A stretch of DNA of 64,000 nt from Geomonas sp. Red32 (lineage in GTDB: Bacteria > Desulfobacterota > Desulfuromonadia > Geobacterales > Geobacteraceae), in contig NZ_JAKLOY010000005.1 of assembly GCF_023652955.1 (NCBI RefSeq), positions 124,001-188,000 of the forward strand, written 5' to 3'. Positions 26,510 to 36,685 of this stretch are shown here, piece by piece. A program made the translations under genes and the position numbers. The stretch's first letter is position 1; each line of letters begins with the position of its first letter. The notes under the pieces are model-generated. The model was given only the letters and a program-made list of their open reading frames with translations. It had not been told where the DNA came from and did no database searches.

Positions 26510-27577
26510 TTAAAGCAGTTTTTTCACTGCCTGATCCAGCGGCGACCAGTCGTCGCTCGTCAAATCGAGCTGTGCAACCAGCACGGGAGCCAATGAGGTG
26601 GCATGATCCGCGAGCTTGATAGCGTCCTTCTCGGTGGTGATGAGTACCGAGGAGCGGGAGGCGTCTTTGAGCCGCTTGATGGCAGCCAGCTCCTCCTCGC
26701 CGTAGGATGTGTGATCGGGGAAGGAAAGGGCAGCGATGAGGCGCACACCGCAGGATTCCAGGAGGTCGAAGAAGGCGGCGGGATCGGCGATCCCCGAGAA
26801 GGCGGTCACCCGGTTACCCTGCAGCGACGCGAACTCCACCCGCTCGCCCCCCTCGAGGGGAACCATGCCGGTGAGGGTGTGATCGGTCCAGATCTTCGGC
26901 CGGTCCGGAAAGAGGTCGGGACGAAGGTCTCCGCAGCGGGTGTAGACCACCAGGTCCGCGCGGCGGCAGGCACCCTTCCCTTCCCTTAAGAAACCGGCGG
27001 GAAGCGTGTGGCCGTCGGCAAAGGGCTTGGCCGCGTCGACAAGGAGCAGGTTCAGGTCACGCTTGAGCCGCAGATGCTGAAAACCGTCGTCCAGGATGAA
27101 GACGTCGGGGTTGAGCTCCTTCATGGCCAGCTGACCGGCCCGGTAGCGGTTGGAGCCGATCACCACCATGAGCCCCGGCACCTTCCTCGCCAACTGGCAC
27201 GGCTCGTCCCCCGCCTCTTCCGGTGTAGCGAGAAGGCGCTTGCCGTCCGAGACGATCCTGACCGTCCCCTCGGCCGAACCGCCGTACCCGCGGGAAAGCA
27301 CCGCCACCCGCAGCCCCTTCCCGATAAGCATCGATGCGAGGTGGGCGGTCATCGGGGTCTTGCCAGCCCCCCCCAGGGTGACGTTGCCGACCGAGATCAC
27401 GGGACGGGGAAGCCGGTAGGAGCGCAGAAGCCCGGTGCGGTAGGCGAGGGCCCGCGCGGAGAGGATGGCTCCGTACGGATGGGCGGCGAGTCGCAGAGCA
27501 GCCAGCAGCAGGCGGTCTTTAGCCCCCTTGCGCTCTCCCGCGACGAGTTCTTTGAAATAGGTAGCGAGATCAGCCAC
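26510..27577 (-). CDS. lpxK: Tetraacyldisaccharide 4'-kinase (lipid A 4'-kinase)
   Basis: This 355-residue inner-membrane enzyme has the P-loop [19 protein letters not shown] (around residue 62) and [20 protein letters not shown], a strong LpxK signature. It phosphorylates the 4' position of the lipid A disaccharide to give lipid IVA. The start overlaps the waaA end by 8 bp, coupling it to Kdo transfer. Confidence 0.95.
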   Translation of the reverse strand: MADLATYFKELVAGERKGAKDRLLLAALRLAAHPYGAILSARALAYRTGLLRSYRLPRPVISVGNVTLGGAGKTPMTAHLASMLIGKGLRVAVLSRGYGGSAEGTVRIVSDGKRLLATPEEAGDEPCQLARKVPGLMVVIGSNRYRAGQLAMKELNPDVFILDDGFQHLRLKRDLNLLLVDAAKPFADGHTLPAGFLREGKGACRRADLVVYTRCGDLRPDLFPDRPKIWTDHTLTGMVPLEGGERVEFASLQGNRVTAFSGIADPAAFFDLLESCGVRLIAALSFPDHTSYGEEELAAIKRLKDASRSSVLITTEKDAIKLADHATSLAPVLVAQLDLTSDDWSPLDQAVKKLL

Positions 27578-28901
27578 GGGTCCTCCCTTGTGCGGCTTCG
27601 CTGGCCGTCCGCTCGTTCAGACAGCGGTCGACGGCCGCGAGGTGGCGGTCGGTGGCGCCCGAGTTGTCCTGGAGGATCTTCAACCCCTGCCCCCCGATGG
27701 TTTGCCTGAGCTCGGCGTCCCGGGCGAGCGTCACCACCTGTTCGGAGAGCGCGTTGCCGTCGGCGACCTTGAGGGCGGCGCCGTAGGAAAGAAAGCCGGC
27801 GGCTATCTCGCGGAAGTTCTCCATGTGGGGACCGAACAGCACGGGAACGCCGCAGGAAGCGGGCTCCAGCGGGTTGTGCCCCCCGGTGGGGACCAGGCTC
27901 CCCCCCATGAAGACCAGGTCGGAGAGGGAGAAGATCTTCATCAGTTCGCCGACCGTGTCGAGCAGGAGGATCTCGCCGGGACGGGCGGCCGGCACGCCGG
28001 TGACGAGGGAGCTGCGTAACCGGAAGGAGAGCCCCCGCTTGCGGATCAGTTCCGCTACCGACGCTGCCCGTTCGGGATGCCGCGGGACCAGCACCAGGAA
28101 GTTATCCCCTCCTGCGGCCAAAAGCGCCTGGTAGGCGTCGAGGACCAGCTCCTCCTCGCCCGGGTGCGTGCTCGCGCCGGTGAAGACGAAGGCCTCGGGG
28201 GGAACCCGGTATTCCGCCTTGAGGGCGGCCGACTGCGCGGCGGAAATTTCCCGCAGGGGGATCTCGTACTTGAGGTTACCGGCGACCGACACCTTCCCGG
28301 CGGGAGCGCCGATGGCGATGATGCGGCTGGCATCTTGGGCGGTCTGCATGCAGAGGGCGGAGAATGTGCGGAGGACGGGAGCGAAGAACCAGGAAAGGCG
28401 CTGGTAACGTCCGAAGGAGCGGTCGGAGATGCGGCCGTTGGCGAGCACCACCGGGATGCCGAGGCGGGCGGCGTGGTGGTTGAAGTTCGGCCAGATCTCG
28501 GTCTCCATGATGACCACCAGCCGGGGTTTGAGGCGCTCGAGCATGGTGGCAACCGCGAAGGGATAGTCGAAGGGGAAGTAGATGCAGAGGTCGGGGACCC
28601 CGCTCTTGAGGGCGACGGAGCGGCCGGTCTCGGTGCCGTTGGAAAGCACCACCCGCTTGCCGGGGTAGCGGGCCTTGAGCGCCTTCAAAAGGGGAAGGAC
28701 GGCGATGGTCTCCCCCACCGATACCGCATGGACCAGGAGGACCTCGGCGCCGCGGACCCGGTCGAGATCGGAAGCGGGAATGAAGCCGAACCTTTCGGCG
28801 AAGGCCATTCTCCTCCCGCGGCTGACCGAGCGGTAGGCGTGGTAAAGGGCGATGACCGGCAGCAGCAGCCAGAGGAGCAGGTTGTAGAAGAAACGGATCA
28901 T
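27570..28901 (-). CDS. waaA: 3-deoxy-D-manno-octulosonic acid (Kdo) transferase
   Basis: The protein has 443 residues with an N-terminal membrane anchor ([19 protein letters not shown]) and a GT-B fold of family 30. [27 protein letters not shown] and [20 protein letters not shown] are diagnostic. It transfers Kdo to lipid IVA. The CMP-Kdo supply genes (kdsA-D) are not in the window. It overlaps lpxK by 8 bp. Confidence 0.95.
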   Translation of the reverse strand: MIRFFYNLLLWLLLPVIALYHAYRSVSRGRRMAFAERFGFIPASDLDRVRGAEVLLVHAVSVGETIAVLPLLKALKARYPGKRVVLSNGTETGRSVALKSGVPDLCIYFPFDYPFAVATMLERLKPRLVVIMETEIWPNFNHHAARLGIPVVLANGRISDRSFGRYQRLSWFFAPVLRTFSALCMQTAQDASRIIAIGAPAGKVSVAGNLKYEIPLREISAAQSAALKAEYRVPPEAFVFTGASTHPGEEELVLDAYQALLAAGGDNFLVLVPRHPERAASVAELIRKRGLSFRLRSSLVTGVPAARPGEILLLDTVGELMKIFSLSDLVFMGGSLVPTGGHNPLEPASCGVPVLFGPHMENFREIAAGFLSYGAALKVADGNALSEQVVTLARDAELRQTIGGQGLKILQDNSGATDRHLAAVDRCLNERTASEAAQGRTRG

Positions 28902-28927
28902 CCGGTTGAACCCTTTGCCTTTTTCAG

Positions 28928-28998
28928 CCCTCGCCCCTCCCCTTGTACAGGCATCCCCCGCCTTGCAGGGGAGCGGGTACCCGAAGAGCGGGTGAGGG
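28928..28998. repeat. GC-rich inverted repeat downstream of the PAP2 gene
   Basis: The outer arms ccctcgccc (28928-28936) and gggtgaggg (28990-28998) pair at 8 of 9 positions, with inner ctcccc/ggggag pairing. It occupies the 137 bp gap between the PAP2 gene end and the waaA start, resembles the other GC-palindromic intergenic repeats here, and could form a transcript-end structure. Confidence 0.55.
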
Positions 28999-29038
28999 AG
29001 TCTTTACGAGAGGAGAAGGATGGAGGCTTGGCCGTCCC

Positions 29039-29767
29039 TTAGTCAGCCGAAGCTTCCCCGGCCGCCAGATCCGCCGAGCCCGACGGCACCGGCACGGCAT
29101 CCTCATCCATTCCCAGCAGGTGGTAGAGCGCGACCCCGGTCAGGTAGACGATCCCTCCCGCCCACAGGACGTCGCTCGGGAAATGCCCCCCCTGCGCCAT
29201 GCGCGCCACCCCCATGAAGAGGCCGTACCCGATCCCTCCCGCCAGGGCCAGCCGGGCCTTGGCGGGCGAGCGGCGCCGCAGAAGGAAGTAGGGAAACATC
29301 AGGTAGAATGCCGCCGAGGAGTGGCCTGAGGGAAACGAGTGCCCGGTGCCGGATTCGCCCCGTTCCCAAACCTGGTGATAGGAAGCCATCTCTTTGCCGT
29401 TGAAGATCTGCAGCTGGGTCGGCCGCGGTCTCCCCCAGTGGTCCTTGAAGACCGTGTTGACCAAAAGGCCCGGTCCGATGACCAGCAGGAGCACCACGAA
29501 GAGTGCCCGCTTTCTATAGAGGGCGAGGTTGGCCTTGAGGTAGCCTCCCGCCAGAATCGCCAGCGCCACCCCCGCGCAGATGTAGGCGGGGGCGACCCCG
29601 TGCCGGTACAGGAAGCGCCACGGGTTGAGGTCCTTCCCGATCCAGACCCCGTTCCGATAGAAACTGCTCTCGATGCGTATGTCGAGACCGGTGATCGCGA
29701 TGAGGGCCGTGCCGATCACCAGCAACGCCACCGGCACCAGGAAATCCTGCAGCTTTGCCCTACTCAC
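29039..29767 (-). CDS. PAP2-superfamily membrane phosphatase (lipid A phosphatase candidate)
   Basis: This 242-residue protein has about five to six membrane helices. The three PAP2 motifs are present: KDHWGRPRP, GHSFPSGHSSAAF, and ARMAQGGHFPSDVL in the place of SRxxxxxHxxxD. The LpxE/LpxF/LpxT groups belong here and trim or transfer phosphate on lipid A, and undecaprenyl-pyrophosphate phosphatases are also similar. It overlaps the acyltransferase gene by 8 bp inside the lipid A operon, favouring lipid A as substrate (inference). Confidence 0.87.
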   Translation of the reverse strand: MSRAKLQDFLVPVALLVIGTALIAITGLDIRIESSFYRNGVWIGKDLNPWRFLYRHGVAPAYICAGVALAILAGGYLKANLALYRKRALFVVLLLVIGPGLLVNTVFKDHWGRPRPTQLQIFNGKEMASYHQVWERGESGTGHSFPSGHSSAAFYLMFPYFLLRRRSPAKARLALAGGIGYGLFMGVARMAQGGHFPSDVLWAGGIVYLTGVALYHLLGMDEDAVPVPSGSADLAAGEASAD

Positions 29768-30701
29768 TGGCCGCCTCCCTGCCCTGCGTCTGCGGCATCC
29801 GTTCGGGTGCCCGTTTCCATTTCTTGTGAATCCAGTACCACTGCGACGGATGCTCCACCACGTAGCGCGCGATGAAGCCGTGCAGGCCGCTGACGTCCTC
29901 GTAGGCAGCCTGCTCGGGGTCGGGATTTTCCGAGGGGCGATACTCGGGGCTTATGGTTATGATATGGGTGTCTCCCTCCCGGTGGATGAAGGCGGGGAGC
30001 ATCGGCGTGCCGGCCTTGCGCCCGATGAGGACGGCGATCCGTCCCGCCCAGGCCGGGCGGCCGAGGAACTCGATCAGCACCCCTTCGTCGGGAGTCACCG
30101 CCTGGTCGATCAAAAGCCCCACCACTCCCTGTTTCTTGAAGAGGGAGAACATCCCGCGGATGGCCCCCTCCTTGTAGATGATCCCGTTGCCGTAGGTCTT
30201 GCGGATCCTTTCCAGCACCGCGTTCAGGTGCCGGTTGTCCTGGCGCCTGGCCACCACCGACGCCTCGTGGTAACGGGTGCCGAAGGCGAGCGCGAAGAGC
30301 TCCCAGTTGCCGGAATGGGCGGTGATGAAGACCACCCCTTTCCCCTTCTTCATCGCCTCGTGGTAGTGCTCGATCCCGCGGAACTGCACCGCGTCGATCA
30401 GGTCGCGCCCGCGGCCGTGATAGATCCGGCAGTTCTCGACCACGCTGCGGCCGAGGTTCTCGAAGGTCTCGCGGGCGATCTCCTCCGGGGTCCCCCCCGC
30501 CCAGCCGGGCTGACGCTCCAGGTAGGGGAGCGCCTTCTCGATGTTGTCGATGGCGATTTCGCGCCTTCTCTTGAGGATCCGGTAGAAGAACCTCCCGAGC
30601 CCGCGCCCGAACCCCATGGCGTACCGGTGCGGGATGCGCGATACGGCCCAGGAGATGGAGAGAAATAGCGCTGTTTCCAGGTACCAGCGGATCTCTTTCA
30701 C
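29760..30701 (-). CDS. lpxL: Lipid A biosynthesis acyltransferase (LpxL/HtrB family)
   Basis: This 313-residue protein has one N-terminal membrane helix. The acyltransferase motif appears as HSGNWE (His-x4-Glu, about residue 126), and later GVLIEFLGRPAW and GTPMLPAFIHRE. Such enzymes add secondary acyl chains to Kdo2-lipid IVA. It sits 18 bp after msbA and overlaps the PAP2 gene. Only one late acyltransferase is seen in the window, so LpxL versus LpxM specificity is not resolved. Confidence 0.88.
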   Translation of the reverse strand: MKEIRWYLETALFLSISWAVSRIPHRYAMGFGRGLGRFFYRILKRRREIAIDNIEKALPYLERQPGWAGGTPEEIARETFENLGRSVVENCRIYHGRGRDLIDAVQFRGIEHYHEAMKKGKGVVFITAHSGNWELFALAFGTRYHEASVVARRQDNRHLNAVLERIRKTYGNGIIYKEGAIRGMFSLFKKQGVVGLLIDQAVTPDEGVLIEFLGRPAWAGRIAVLIGRKAGTPMLPAFIHREGDTHIITISPEYRPSENPDPEQAAYEDVSGLHGFIARYVVEHPSQWYWIHKKWKRAPERMPQTQGREAASE

Positions 30702-30719
30702 GACGCGTCCCCCACCGTG

Positions 30720-32438
30720 CTAGGCCCGGAATTGCATGCCGTGCAGACGGCTGTAGAGACCGTCGCTCTCGAGCAGGGAGTGGTGGTCGCCGATCTCGGC
30801 GATGGTCCCGTTGTCCAGCACGACGATGCGGTCGGCGTGGGTGATGGTGGAGAGGCGATGGGCGATCACGAAGGTGGTGCGGTTTTCCATCAGGTTGTTG
30901 AGGGCAGCCTGCACCATCTGCTCGCTTTCGGTGTCGAGCGCGCTGGTCGCCTCGTCCAGGATCAGGATGGGGGCGTCCTTGAGGATGGCGCGCGCGATGC
31001 AGACCCGCTGGCGCTGGCCGCCGGATAGACGCACGCCGCGGTCGCCGATCGATGTCTCATATCCTTGGGGAAGCTGCATGATGAAGTCGTGGGCGAACGC
31101 CGCCCGGGCCGCCTTCTCCACCGCCTCGTCGCTCGCATGCTCGTTGCCGTAGCGGATGTTGTTGGCGATGGTGTCGTTGAAGAGAATGGTCTCCTGATCC
31201 ACCAGGGCTACCTGATTCATGAGGCTCTTCAGGGTCACCGTCCTGATGTCGTGCCCGTCCACCAGCACGGCACCTTCGGTGGGATCGTAGAAGCGGGTGA
31301 TGAGCGACACCAGCGTGGTCTTGCCGCCGCCGGAGGGGCCGACCAGCGCCACCACCTCTCCCTTGTTGGCCTTGAGGTTGATGTCGCGCAGCACCCAGTC
31401 GTTCTCGTAGCGGAAGGAGAGCTTGCGGAACTCCACTTCGCCGCTCGCCCGCCCGAGGTCGACGGCTCCGGGGGCATCGGCGATCTCCGGGACTTCGTCG
31501 ATGATCTCGAAGACCCGCTCCGCGGCACCCAGCGCGCGCTGCATGACGTTGAAGGAGTTTATGAGGCTCTTGACCGGGCGGTAGACCAGGATCATACCGG
31601 TCAGGAACGAGAAGAACTCGGAGGCGGTCATCTCGCCGTGCATGACGCTGCTTCCGCCCACCCAGATGACGGCCGCCACCCCGAAGGAGGAGATGAACTC
31701 GGTCAGCGGCCCCGAGGTCCCCTCGTACCTCATGCTCTTACGCATGAAGTAGTAGAACTCGCGATTGGACTCCTTGAACTGCTCGAGCTTCCTGTTCTCC
31801 AGGCCGAAGGCCTTGATCACCTTGATGCCGGAGAAGGTCTCCTGCAGGATGGCCGCCAGATCGCCCATCTTCCCCTGCCCCTGGCGCGCCATGTTCTTCA
31901 TGAGCTTGCCGAGCCGGGAGGCGGGGTAGACGGTCAGCGGAATGACCAGGAAGGTGATGAGGGCGAGCTTCCAGTTGCGGTAGAAGACGATGCCGAGCAG
32001 GGCCACCGCCGAGAAACCGTCGCGGAAGAGGCCGGTGATGATGCTCCCCACCCCGTCCTGCATCAGGTTGACGTCGGTCATGACGCGGGACATGAGCGAC
32101 CCGGTCGGGTGGCGATGGAAGAAGCCGATACTCAGGCGGAGGTTCTTCCGGTAGATGTCGTTCCTGACATCCTGGACGGCAAGTTGCCCTGCGGTCCGGA
32201 TGAAGTAGTCGTTGGTGAAACGGCAGATCCCGCGGATGGCGTACAGGATCACCACCCCGATGGGAAGCAGCACGAAGATCTGCCGGTCCTGACCGGAGAA
32301 GATCCTTTTGAGGACCGGCTCCACCAGGTAGGTAATGGCACCGTCGATGCCTCCGACGCCGACGGAACCGATGGCGGCCAGAATGATCCGCCACAGGTAC
32401 GGGCGGCAATATTCAACCAGACGAGCGAACTTCCCCAT
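30720..32438 (-). CDS. msbA: Lipid A export ATP-binding/permease protein MsbA
   Basis: This 572-residue half-transporter has a six-helix membrane domain (residues ~1-310) and an ABC ATPase domain with Walker A GPSGGGKTT, signature LSGGQRQR and Walker B ILILDEATSALD. It flips core-lipid A across the inner membrane. It lies 6 bp after lpxB and 18 bp before the acyltransferase, the usual MsbA setting. Confidence 0.94.
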   Translation of the reverse strand: MGKFARLVEYCRPYLWRIILAAIGSVGVGGIDGAITYLVEPVLKRIFSGQDRQIFVLLPIGVVILYAIRGICRFTNDYFIRTAGQLAVQDVRNDIYRKNLRLSIGFFHRHPTGSLMSRVMTDVNLMQDGVGSIITGLFRDGFSAVALLGIVFYRNWKLALITFLVIPLTVYPASRLGKLMKNMARQGQGKMGDLAAILQETFSGIKVIKAFGLENRKLEQFKESNREFYYFMRKSMRYEGTSGPLTEFISSFGVAAVIWVGGSSVMHGEMTASEFFSFLTGMILVYRPVKSLINSFNVMQRALGAAERVFEIIDEVPEIADAPGAVDLGRASGEVEFRKLSFRYENDWVLRDINLKANKGEVVALVGPSGGGKTTLVSLITRFYDPTEGAVLVDGHDIRTVTLKSLMNQVALVDQETILFNDTIANNIRYGNEHASDEAVEKAARAAFAHDFIMQLPQGYETSIGDRGVRLSGGQRQRVCIARAILKDAPILILDEATSALDTESEQMVQAALNNLMENRTTFVIAHRLSTITHADRIVVLDNGTIAEIGDHHSLLESDGLYSRLHGMQFRA

Positions 32439-32444
32439 ATATCT

Positions 32445-33599
32445 TTAGCTTCCTTGTTTGTGTTCCAACATGTTGAAGGCGACCCGGGCCAGCCGGTCCA
32501 GGGCGCCGCCGCTGCCGAGTTTCACCCTTACGTCGGCGAGTTCGCCGCGCATCGTCTCCGCGTAGGCGCGGTCGTCCAGGATCCTCTCGATCTCCCCCGC
32601 GATGACGGGAGGTTCCGCCTCGTGCTGGATCAGCTCCCGGACGATCCGTTTCCCGGAGATGATGTTGCAAAGCCCAATGTGGTCCACCTTGATGACCCGC
32701 TTTCCGATCTCGTAGCTCAACGGGGCCACCTTGTAGATCAGCACCATCGGAATCCCCACCAGGGCGAGCTCGAGAGTGACCGTGCCTGAGACCGCGATGG
32801 CGGCGTCGCAGGCGCTCATGACCTCGTGATTCCTCCCCGATACCACCGCGACCGGGAAACCGGCCGCAGCCAGGTAGGGGGCGAGGTCCTCGCTGCGCAG
32901 GGAGGAGGCGAGCGGAAGCACGAACTGGAGATCGGGGCGGCGCTCCTTCAGGAGGGCGGCCGACTGGAGGACGGTGGGGAGGAGTTTCTTGATGACCGAG
33001 CGGCGGCTTCCCGGGAAGAGCCCGATGGTGGTGCGCCCCGCGTCGAGCCCGAGGGCGCTCCGCGCCGCTCCCCGCCCCGCCGCCGGCGCGACCATGTCCA
33101 GAAGCGGGTGCCCTACGAAGGAGACCGGGACGTTGGCCCTCTCGTAGAAGGGGACCTCGAAAGGGAAAAGGACGGCCATCATGTCGACCACCTTGCCGAT
33201 CCCCTTGACCCGGCCGCTTCTCCAGGCCCAGACGGTGGGGCTCACGAAGTGGAGCACCTTGACGCCGGCCCGCTTGGCCACCTTGGCGAGCCGCAGGTTG
33301 AAATCGGGATAGTCGATGAAGATGACGAGCTTCGGGCGTTCGGTGAGGATCCTGCGCTCCAGGATCTTGAACCCCCTGACGATGGTGGGAAGGTGCCCGA
33401 CCACCTCGACGAGCCCCATGACAGCCATCGTGTTGGCGTCCACCAGGGTCTCCACCCCTACGCGGCGCATGCCGTCGCCCCCCATGCCGGAGAAACGAAG
33501 CGAAGGGTCGAGAGCGCGCAGGCGCTCCACCAGGATGGCGCCGTACATGTCGCCCGAAGCCTCGCCGGCTACCACCATCACTGTCCGAGCAGTTTCCAA
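32445..33599 (-). CDS. lpxB: Lipid-A-disaccharide synthase
   Basis: This 384-residue family GT19 enzyme begins with VMVVAGEASGDMYGAILVE; SPTVWAWRSGR and GLFPGSRRSVIKKLLP are signatures. It condenses UDP-diacylglucosamine with lipid X. The start shown is a TTG at 33599 with a weak AAAGG upstream; an ATG at 33581 or the GTG just before it would also fit the family N-terminus. The usual lpxI gene is not found between lpxA and lpxB. Confidence 0.94.
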   Translation of the reverse strand: METARTVMVVAGEASGDMYGAILVERLRALDPSLRFSGMGGDGMRRVGVETLVDANTMAVMGLVEVVGHLPTIVRGFKILERRILTERPKLVIFIDYPDFNLRLAKVAKRAGVKVLHFVSPTVWAWRSGRVKGIGKVVDMMAVLFPFEVPFYERANVPVSFVGHPLLDMVAPAAGRGAARSALGLDAGRTTIGLFPGSRRSVIKKLLPTVLQSAALLKERRPDLQFVLPLASSLRSEDLAPYLAAAGFPVAVVSGRNHEVMSACDAAIAVSGTVTLELALVGIPMVLIYKVAPLSYEIGKRVIKVDHIGLCNIISGKRIVRELIQHEAEPPVIAGEIERILDDRAYAETMRGELADVRVKLGSGGALDRLARVAFNMLEHKQGS

Positions 33600-33686
33600 A
33601 AAAGCGTTACCTTTGCCCGCTCCGGGCTCATAAGAATAATCTTAAAAACTAACCGGCGTGTTAAAGCAGATCGAGGCCAAAGCCGG

Positions 33687-33703
33687 GGCGGGAAGTTCCC
33701 GCC
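33687..33703. other. Short hairpin in the lpxA-lpxB gap
   Basis: Arms ggcggga and tcccgcc (7 bp, perfect) flank a 3-base loop in the 166 bp non-coding gap between lpxA and lpxB. No T-run follows on the minus strand. No gene is recognisable in this gap, which is where lpxI and an oxidoreductase gene lie in some relatives. Confidence 0.5.
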
Positions 33704-33765
33704 GCCGGACCTTAGCCTCATTGTCGATGCCGAATAGCTGCTATCTTTCCAACCCCAGCCAACCG

Positions 33766-34545
33766 CTACCGCCCGGGTATCCCCCGCTTGGCGTTCTCGA
33801 TGAAGGAGATGAAGTTCACCACCTCCGGCAGTTGCGGAACCTCGTTCTTCATCCGTTCCACCGCCTCGTTGAGCTTAAGCCCGGAGAAGGTCAGGATCCG
33901 GTAGGCCTTTTTCAGGCCGGAGACCGTCTCCTCGGAGAAGCCCCGCCTTTTCAGGCCGATCAGGTTCAGGCCGCGCAGGGAGTTCTCCCTCCCCTCACCG
34001 GTCACGATGGTGTACGGCGGGATGTCGTTAGCAACCATGGTGCCACCGCCGATCATGACGCTCTCCCCGACCGTGCAGAACTGGTGGATCGCACAGAGCC
34101 CACCCAATATGGCGTAGTCCTGGACGGTGACGTGCCCGGCCAGGGTGGCCGAGTTGGCCATCACCACGTGGGAGCCGATGTGGCAGTCGTGGGCCACGTG
34201 GCAGTAGGCCATGAAGAGGTTGCCGTCGCCTACCGTGGTCTCGCCGTCGCCGGTGACCGTCCCCAGGTGCAGGGTGGCGAACTCGCGGATGGTGTTGCCG
34301 TTGCCGATCTTCAGATAGGTCTCCTCCCCCTTGTACTTCAGGTCCTGGGGAACGGCTCCCACCGAGGCCATCTGGAAGATGGTGTTGTTCTCGCCGATCT
34401 CGGTCCACCCTTCGATGACGGCGTGGGGACCGACCTTGGTCCCCCTCCCGATCTTCACGTTGGGACCGATCACGGCGTAGGGGCCGATTTCGGCGTCGTC
34501 GGCGATCTGGGCGCCCGGATACACGATTGCAGTGCTGTGGATCAT
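33766..34545 (-). CDS. lpxA: UDP-N-acetylglucosamine acyltransferase
   Basis: This 259-residue trimeric left-handed beta-helix protein has many hexapeptide repeats in the first ~190 residues, and the catalytic His region reads AYCHVAHDCHIGSH. The C-terminal helical domain ends NAKRGIPGR. It performs the first step of lipid A synthesis, adding a hydroxyacyl chain from ACP to UDP-GlcNAc. It lies 22 bp after fabZ. Confidence 0.96.
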   Translation of the reverse strand: MIHSTAIVYPGAQIADDAEIGPYAVIGPNVKIGRGTKVGPHAVIEGWTEIGENNTIFQMASVGAVPQDLKYKGEETYLKIGNGNTIREFATLHLGTVTGDGETTVGDGNLFMAYCHVAHDCHIGSHVVMANSATLAGHVTVQDYAILGGLCAIHQFCTVGESVMIGGGTMVANDIPPYTIVTGEGRENSLRGLNLIGLKRRGFSEETVSGLKKAYRILTFSGLKLNEAVERMKNEVPQLPEVVNFISFIENAKRGIPGR

Positions 34546-34567
34546 ACAGTTGTTCTCCCGCCCTGGC

Positions 34568-35002
34568 CTATTTGTCGGCCAGGGTAGCCTTGAGCTCGGC
34601 CTCGGTGACCAGGGTATCGCCCACGTAGGTCTTCCCTGCCACGCTCCAGATACCGCGCTTGTTAAAGATGGTCTCGACCTCGATCCTCAGGGTGTCGCCC
34701 GGCTTGACCGGCTTGCGGAAACGGGCGTTGTCGATGGCCATGAAGTAGCTCACCTTCTCGCTGGCGCCATCGCCGGAGGCGAGGTAGGCCATGATGGCGG
34801 CCACCTGGGCCATGGCCTCGATGATCAGCACCCCCGGCATGACCGGGTGCCCCGGGAAGTGCCCCTGGAAAAAGGGCTCGTTCATGGTGACGTTCTTGAT
34901 CGCCACGCACCGCTTCCCAGCCTCCAGTTCGAGGACCTTGTCCACCATCAGGAACGGGTAACGGTGCGGCAGGATCTCCATTATTTGGACTGTATCGAGC
35001 AT
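34568..35002 (-). CDS. fabZ: 3-hydroxyacyl-[acyl-carrier-protein] dehydratase FabZ
   Basis: This 144-residue hot-dog-fold enzyme has [11 protein letters not shown] and [20 protein letters not shown] with catalytic His and Glu. The start [11 protein letters not shown] at the ATG at 35002 is preceded by GGAG; the frame extends to 35221 but the added residues are not FabZ-like. It dehydrates hydroxyacyl-ACP, competing with LpxA/LpxD for the same substrate, and sits between lpxD and lpxA as usual. Confidence 0.95.
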   Translation of the reverse strand: MLDTVQIMEILPHRYPFLMVDKVLELEAGKRCVAIKNVTMNEPFFQGHFPGHPVMPGVLIIEAMAQVAAIMAYLASGDGASEKVSYFMAIDNARFRKPVKPGDTLRIEVETIFNKRGIWSVAGKTYVGDTLVTEAELKATLADK

Positions 35003-35082
35003 GCCGACTCCTAGATGTAGTTTCGCGCCGAGGCCCGTCAGGTCCGGCGCGCTATCAATTAATTGAAGGTTGGGGGGGAAGG

Positions 35083-36147
35083 CTACTCCTCCCCCTCCGC
35101 CGGTGCGCTCCCCGTGAGGGCCGCTACCATCTTCTCCAGTTCGGCGATCCGCTTCTCCAGCGAGTTGACGGTCTTCCTGAACTCGGGAAGCTTCGGCACC
35201 AGCCCGGAGACCCGCAGCCACTCGCGGTGCGGGATGGCCGGGATGCCGCTCATGATCTGCCCGGCATCGATGGAGTTATGAACCCCGGACTTGGCGGCGA
35301 CCATGGCGTTGTCGCCGATCTTGATATGACCGGCCACCCCGACCTGCCCCCCCATGGTGACGTGATTCCCCACCTTGGTGCTCCCGGAGATGCCGACCTG
35401 GGAGACGATCATGCAGTTCTCGCCGATGATGCAGTTGTGGCCGATCTGCACGAGGTTGTCGATCTTGGTCCCCTTGCCGATGCGGGTCACTTCGAGGGCG
35501 GCCCGGTCGATCACCGTGTTGGAGCCGATCTCGACGTCGTCTTCGATGACCACGATGCCAATCTGGGGGATCTTGTACCAGGATTCGCCGTCCGGCGCGT
35601 AGCCGAAGCCGTCGCTCCCGATCACCGTTCCGTCGTGGATGATGACGCGGTCCCCGATCCGGCAGCGCTCGCGCACGCTTACGTTGGCACGGATGGTGAC
35701 GTCGTTTCCGACGGTGACTCCGGGGTAGAGCACCACGCCAGGGTAGAGGGTGACTCGGTCGCCGATGGTGACCCCGGGGGCGACGCAGGCGCCCGGATAG
35801 ATGGTCACCCCTTCGCCCATCTTGACCCCGTCCGCCACGAAAGCGCCAGGAAGAACCCCGAGCGGTACGGCGGGAGCAGTGTAGAAGAGGGTGAGGAGCT
35901 TGGCGAAGGCGAGGTACGGGTTGGGATGGAAGATGGCGTTATGGCCGTGGGCATTCCCCCCGGCCGGGAGGAGAACCGCCGACGCCTTGGTGGTGGCCAC
36001 CTTGGCCGCGTATTTCGGATTGGCCAGGAAGGTCAGCTGCCCCTCCCCGGCGTCGTCCAAAGTCGCCAGCCCGCCGATCTGGGTCCCGGGGTCGCCGGAA
36101 ACGGTCCCCCCGAGGTACTGGGCGATCTCTGCGAGAGACTTTTTCAT
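35083..36147 (-). CDS. lpxD: UDP-3-O-(3-hydroxyacyl)glucosamine N-acyltransferase
   Basis: The protein has 354 residues: an N-terminal uridine-binding domain (~100 residues), then a left-handed beta-helix with hexapeptide repeats and the catalytic His in [12 protein letters not shown]. The C-terminal helix contains [18 protein letters not shown], a coiled-coil-like end. It adds the N-linked acyl chain, the third step of lipid A synthesis. Only 1 bp separates it from skp. Confidence 0.96.
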   Translation of the reverse strand: MKKSLAEIAQYLGGTVSGDPGTQIGGLATLDDAGEGQLTFLANPKYAAKVATTKASAVLLPAGGNAHGHNAIFHPNPYLAFAKLLTLFYTAPAVPLGVLPGAFVADGVKMGEGVTIYPGACVAPGVTIGDRVTLYPGVVLYPGVTVGNDVTIRANVSVRERCRIGDRVIIHDGTVIGSDGFGYAPDGESWYKIPQIGIVVIEDDVEIGSNTVIDRAALEVTRIGKGTKIDNLVQIGHNCIIGENCMIVSQVGISGSTKVGNHVTMGGQVGVAGHIKIGDNAMVAAKSGVHNSIDAGQIMSGIPAIPHREWLRVSGLVPKLPEFRKTVNSLEKRIAELEKMVAALTGSAPAEGEE

Positions 36148-36148
36148 G

Positions 36149-36664
36149 CTACTTCTTTCTGGAGGCGTTGAAGGACTTCAACACTTCGTCGGTGAGGTCG
36201 GCGGAAGGATCGAGGTAGATGACGGTCTCGCTCCTGACCAGGATGGCGGTGTAGCCGTGGGAGCGGCCGTATTCCTGGGCCACCTTCACGATCTCGTCCA
36301 CGATCCTGCTGGTGAACTCGTCGTTTTTCCCCTGGAGGTCTTCCTGGGCGTCCTTCAGGAAGCGCTGGTACTCCTTGAGGCGCTGCTGGTAGTCGCGCTC
36401 CTTGGCGCTTCTGGCGGACTCGTTGAGAACGATACCCTGGCTTTCCAGCTCGCCCTTGAGCTTCTTGAGCTCGGCTTCCTTGGCGGTCTTGTCGGCCTCG
36501 TACTTGGCAGCCTTCTGGCTAAGCTGCTCCTTGGCCTCCTTCCCCGCGTCCGACATCAAAAGGACCTTCTGGATGTCGACGGTCCCGATCTTGGAACCTT
36601 CGGCAGCCAGGGAGGTGAGGGGAAGTGCGAGTAACAGCAGTAATGCGAAAATCAGACGTTTCAT
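36149..36664 (-). CDS. skp: Periplasmic chaperone Skp/OmpH
   Basis: This 171-residue protein has a signal peptide ([20 protein letters not shown]) and then [20 protein letters not shown], the Skp beta-core. A long charged coiled coil (about residues 40-110) forms the tentacle. AGGAGC precedes the start. It chaperones unfolded outer-membrane proteins to BamA, whose gene is 21 bp upstream. Confidence 0.92.
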   Translation of the reverse strand: MKRLIFALLLLLALPLTSLAAEGSKIGTVDIQKVLLMSDAGKEAKEQLSQKAAKYEADKTAKEAELKKLKGELESQGIVLNESARSAKERDYQQRLKEYQRFLKDAQEDLQGKNDEFTSRIVDEIVKVAQEYGRSHGYTAILVRSETVIYLDPSADLTDEVLKSFNASRKK

Positions 36665-36685
36665 GACCTGCTCCTTGCTGGGGTA

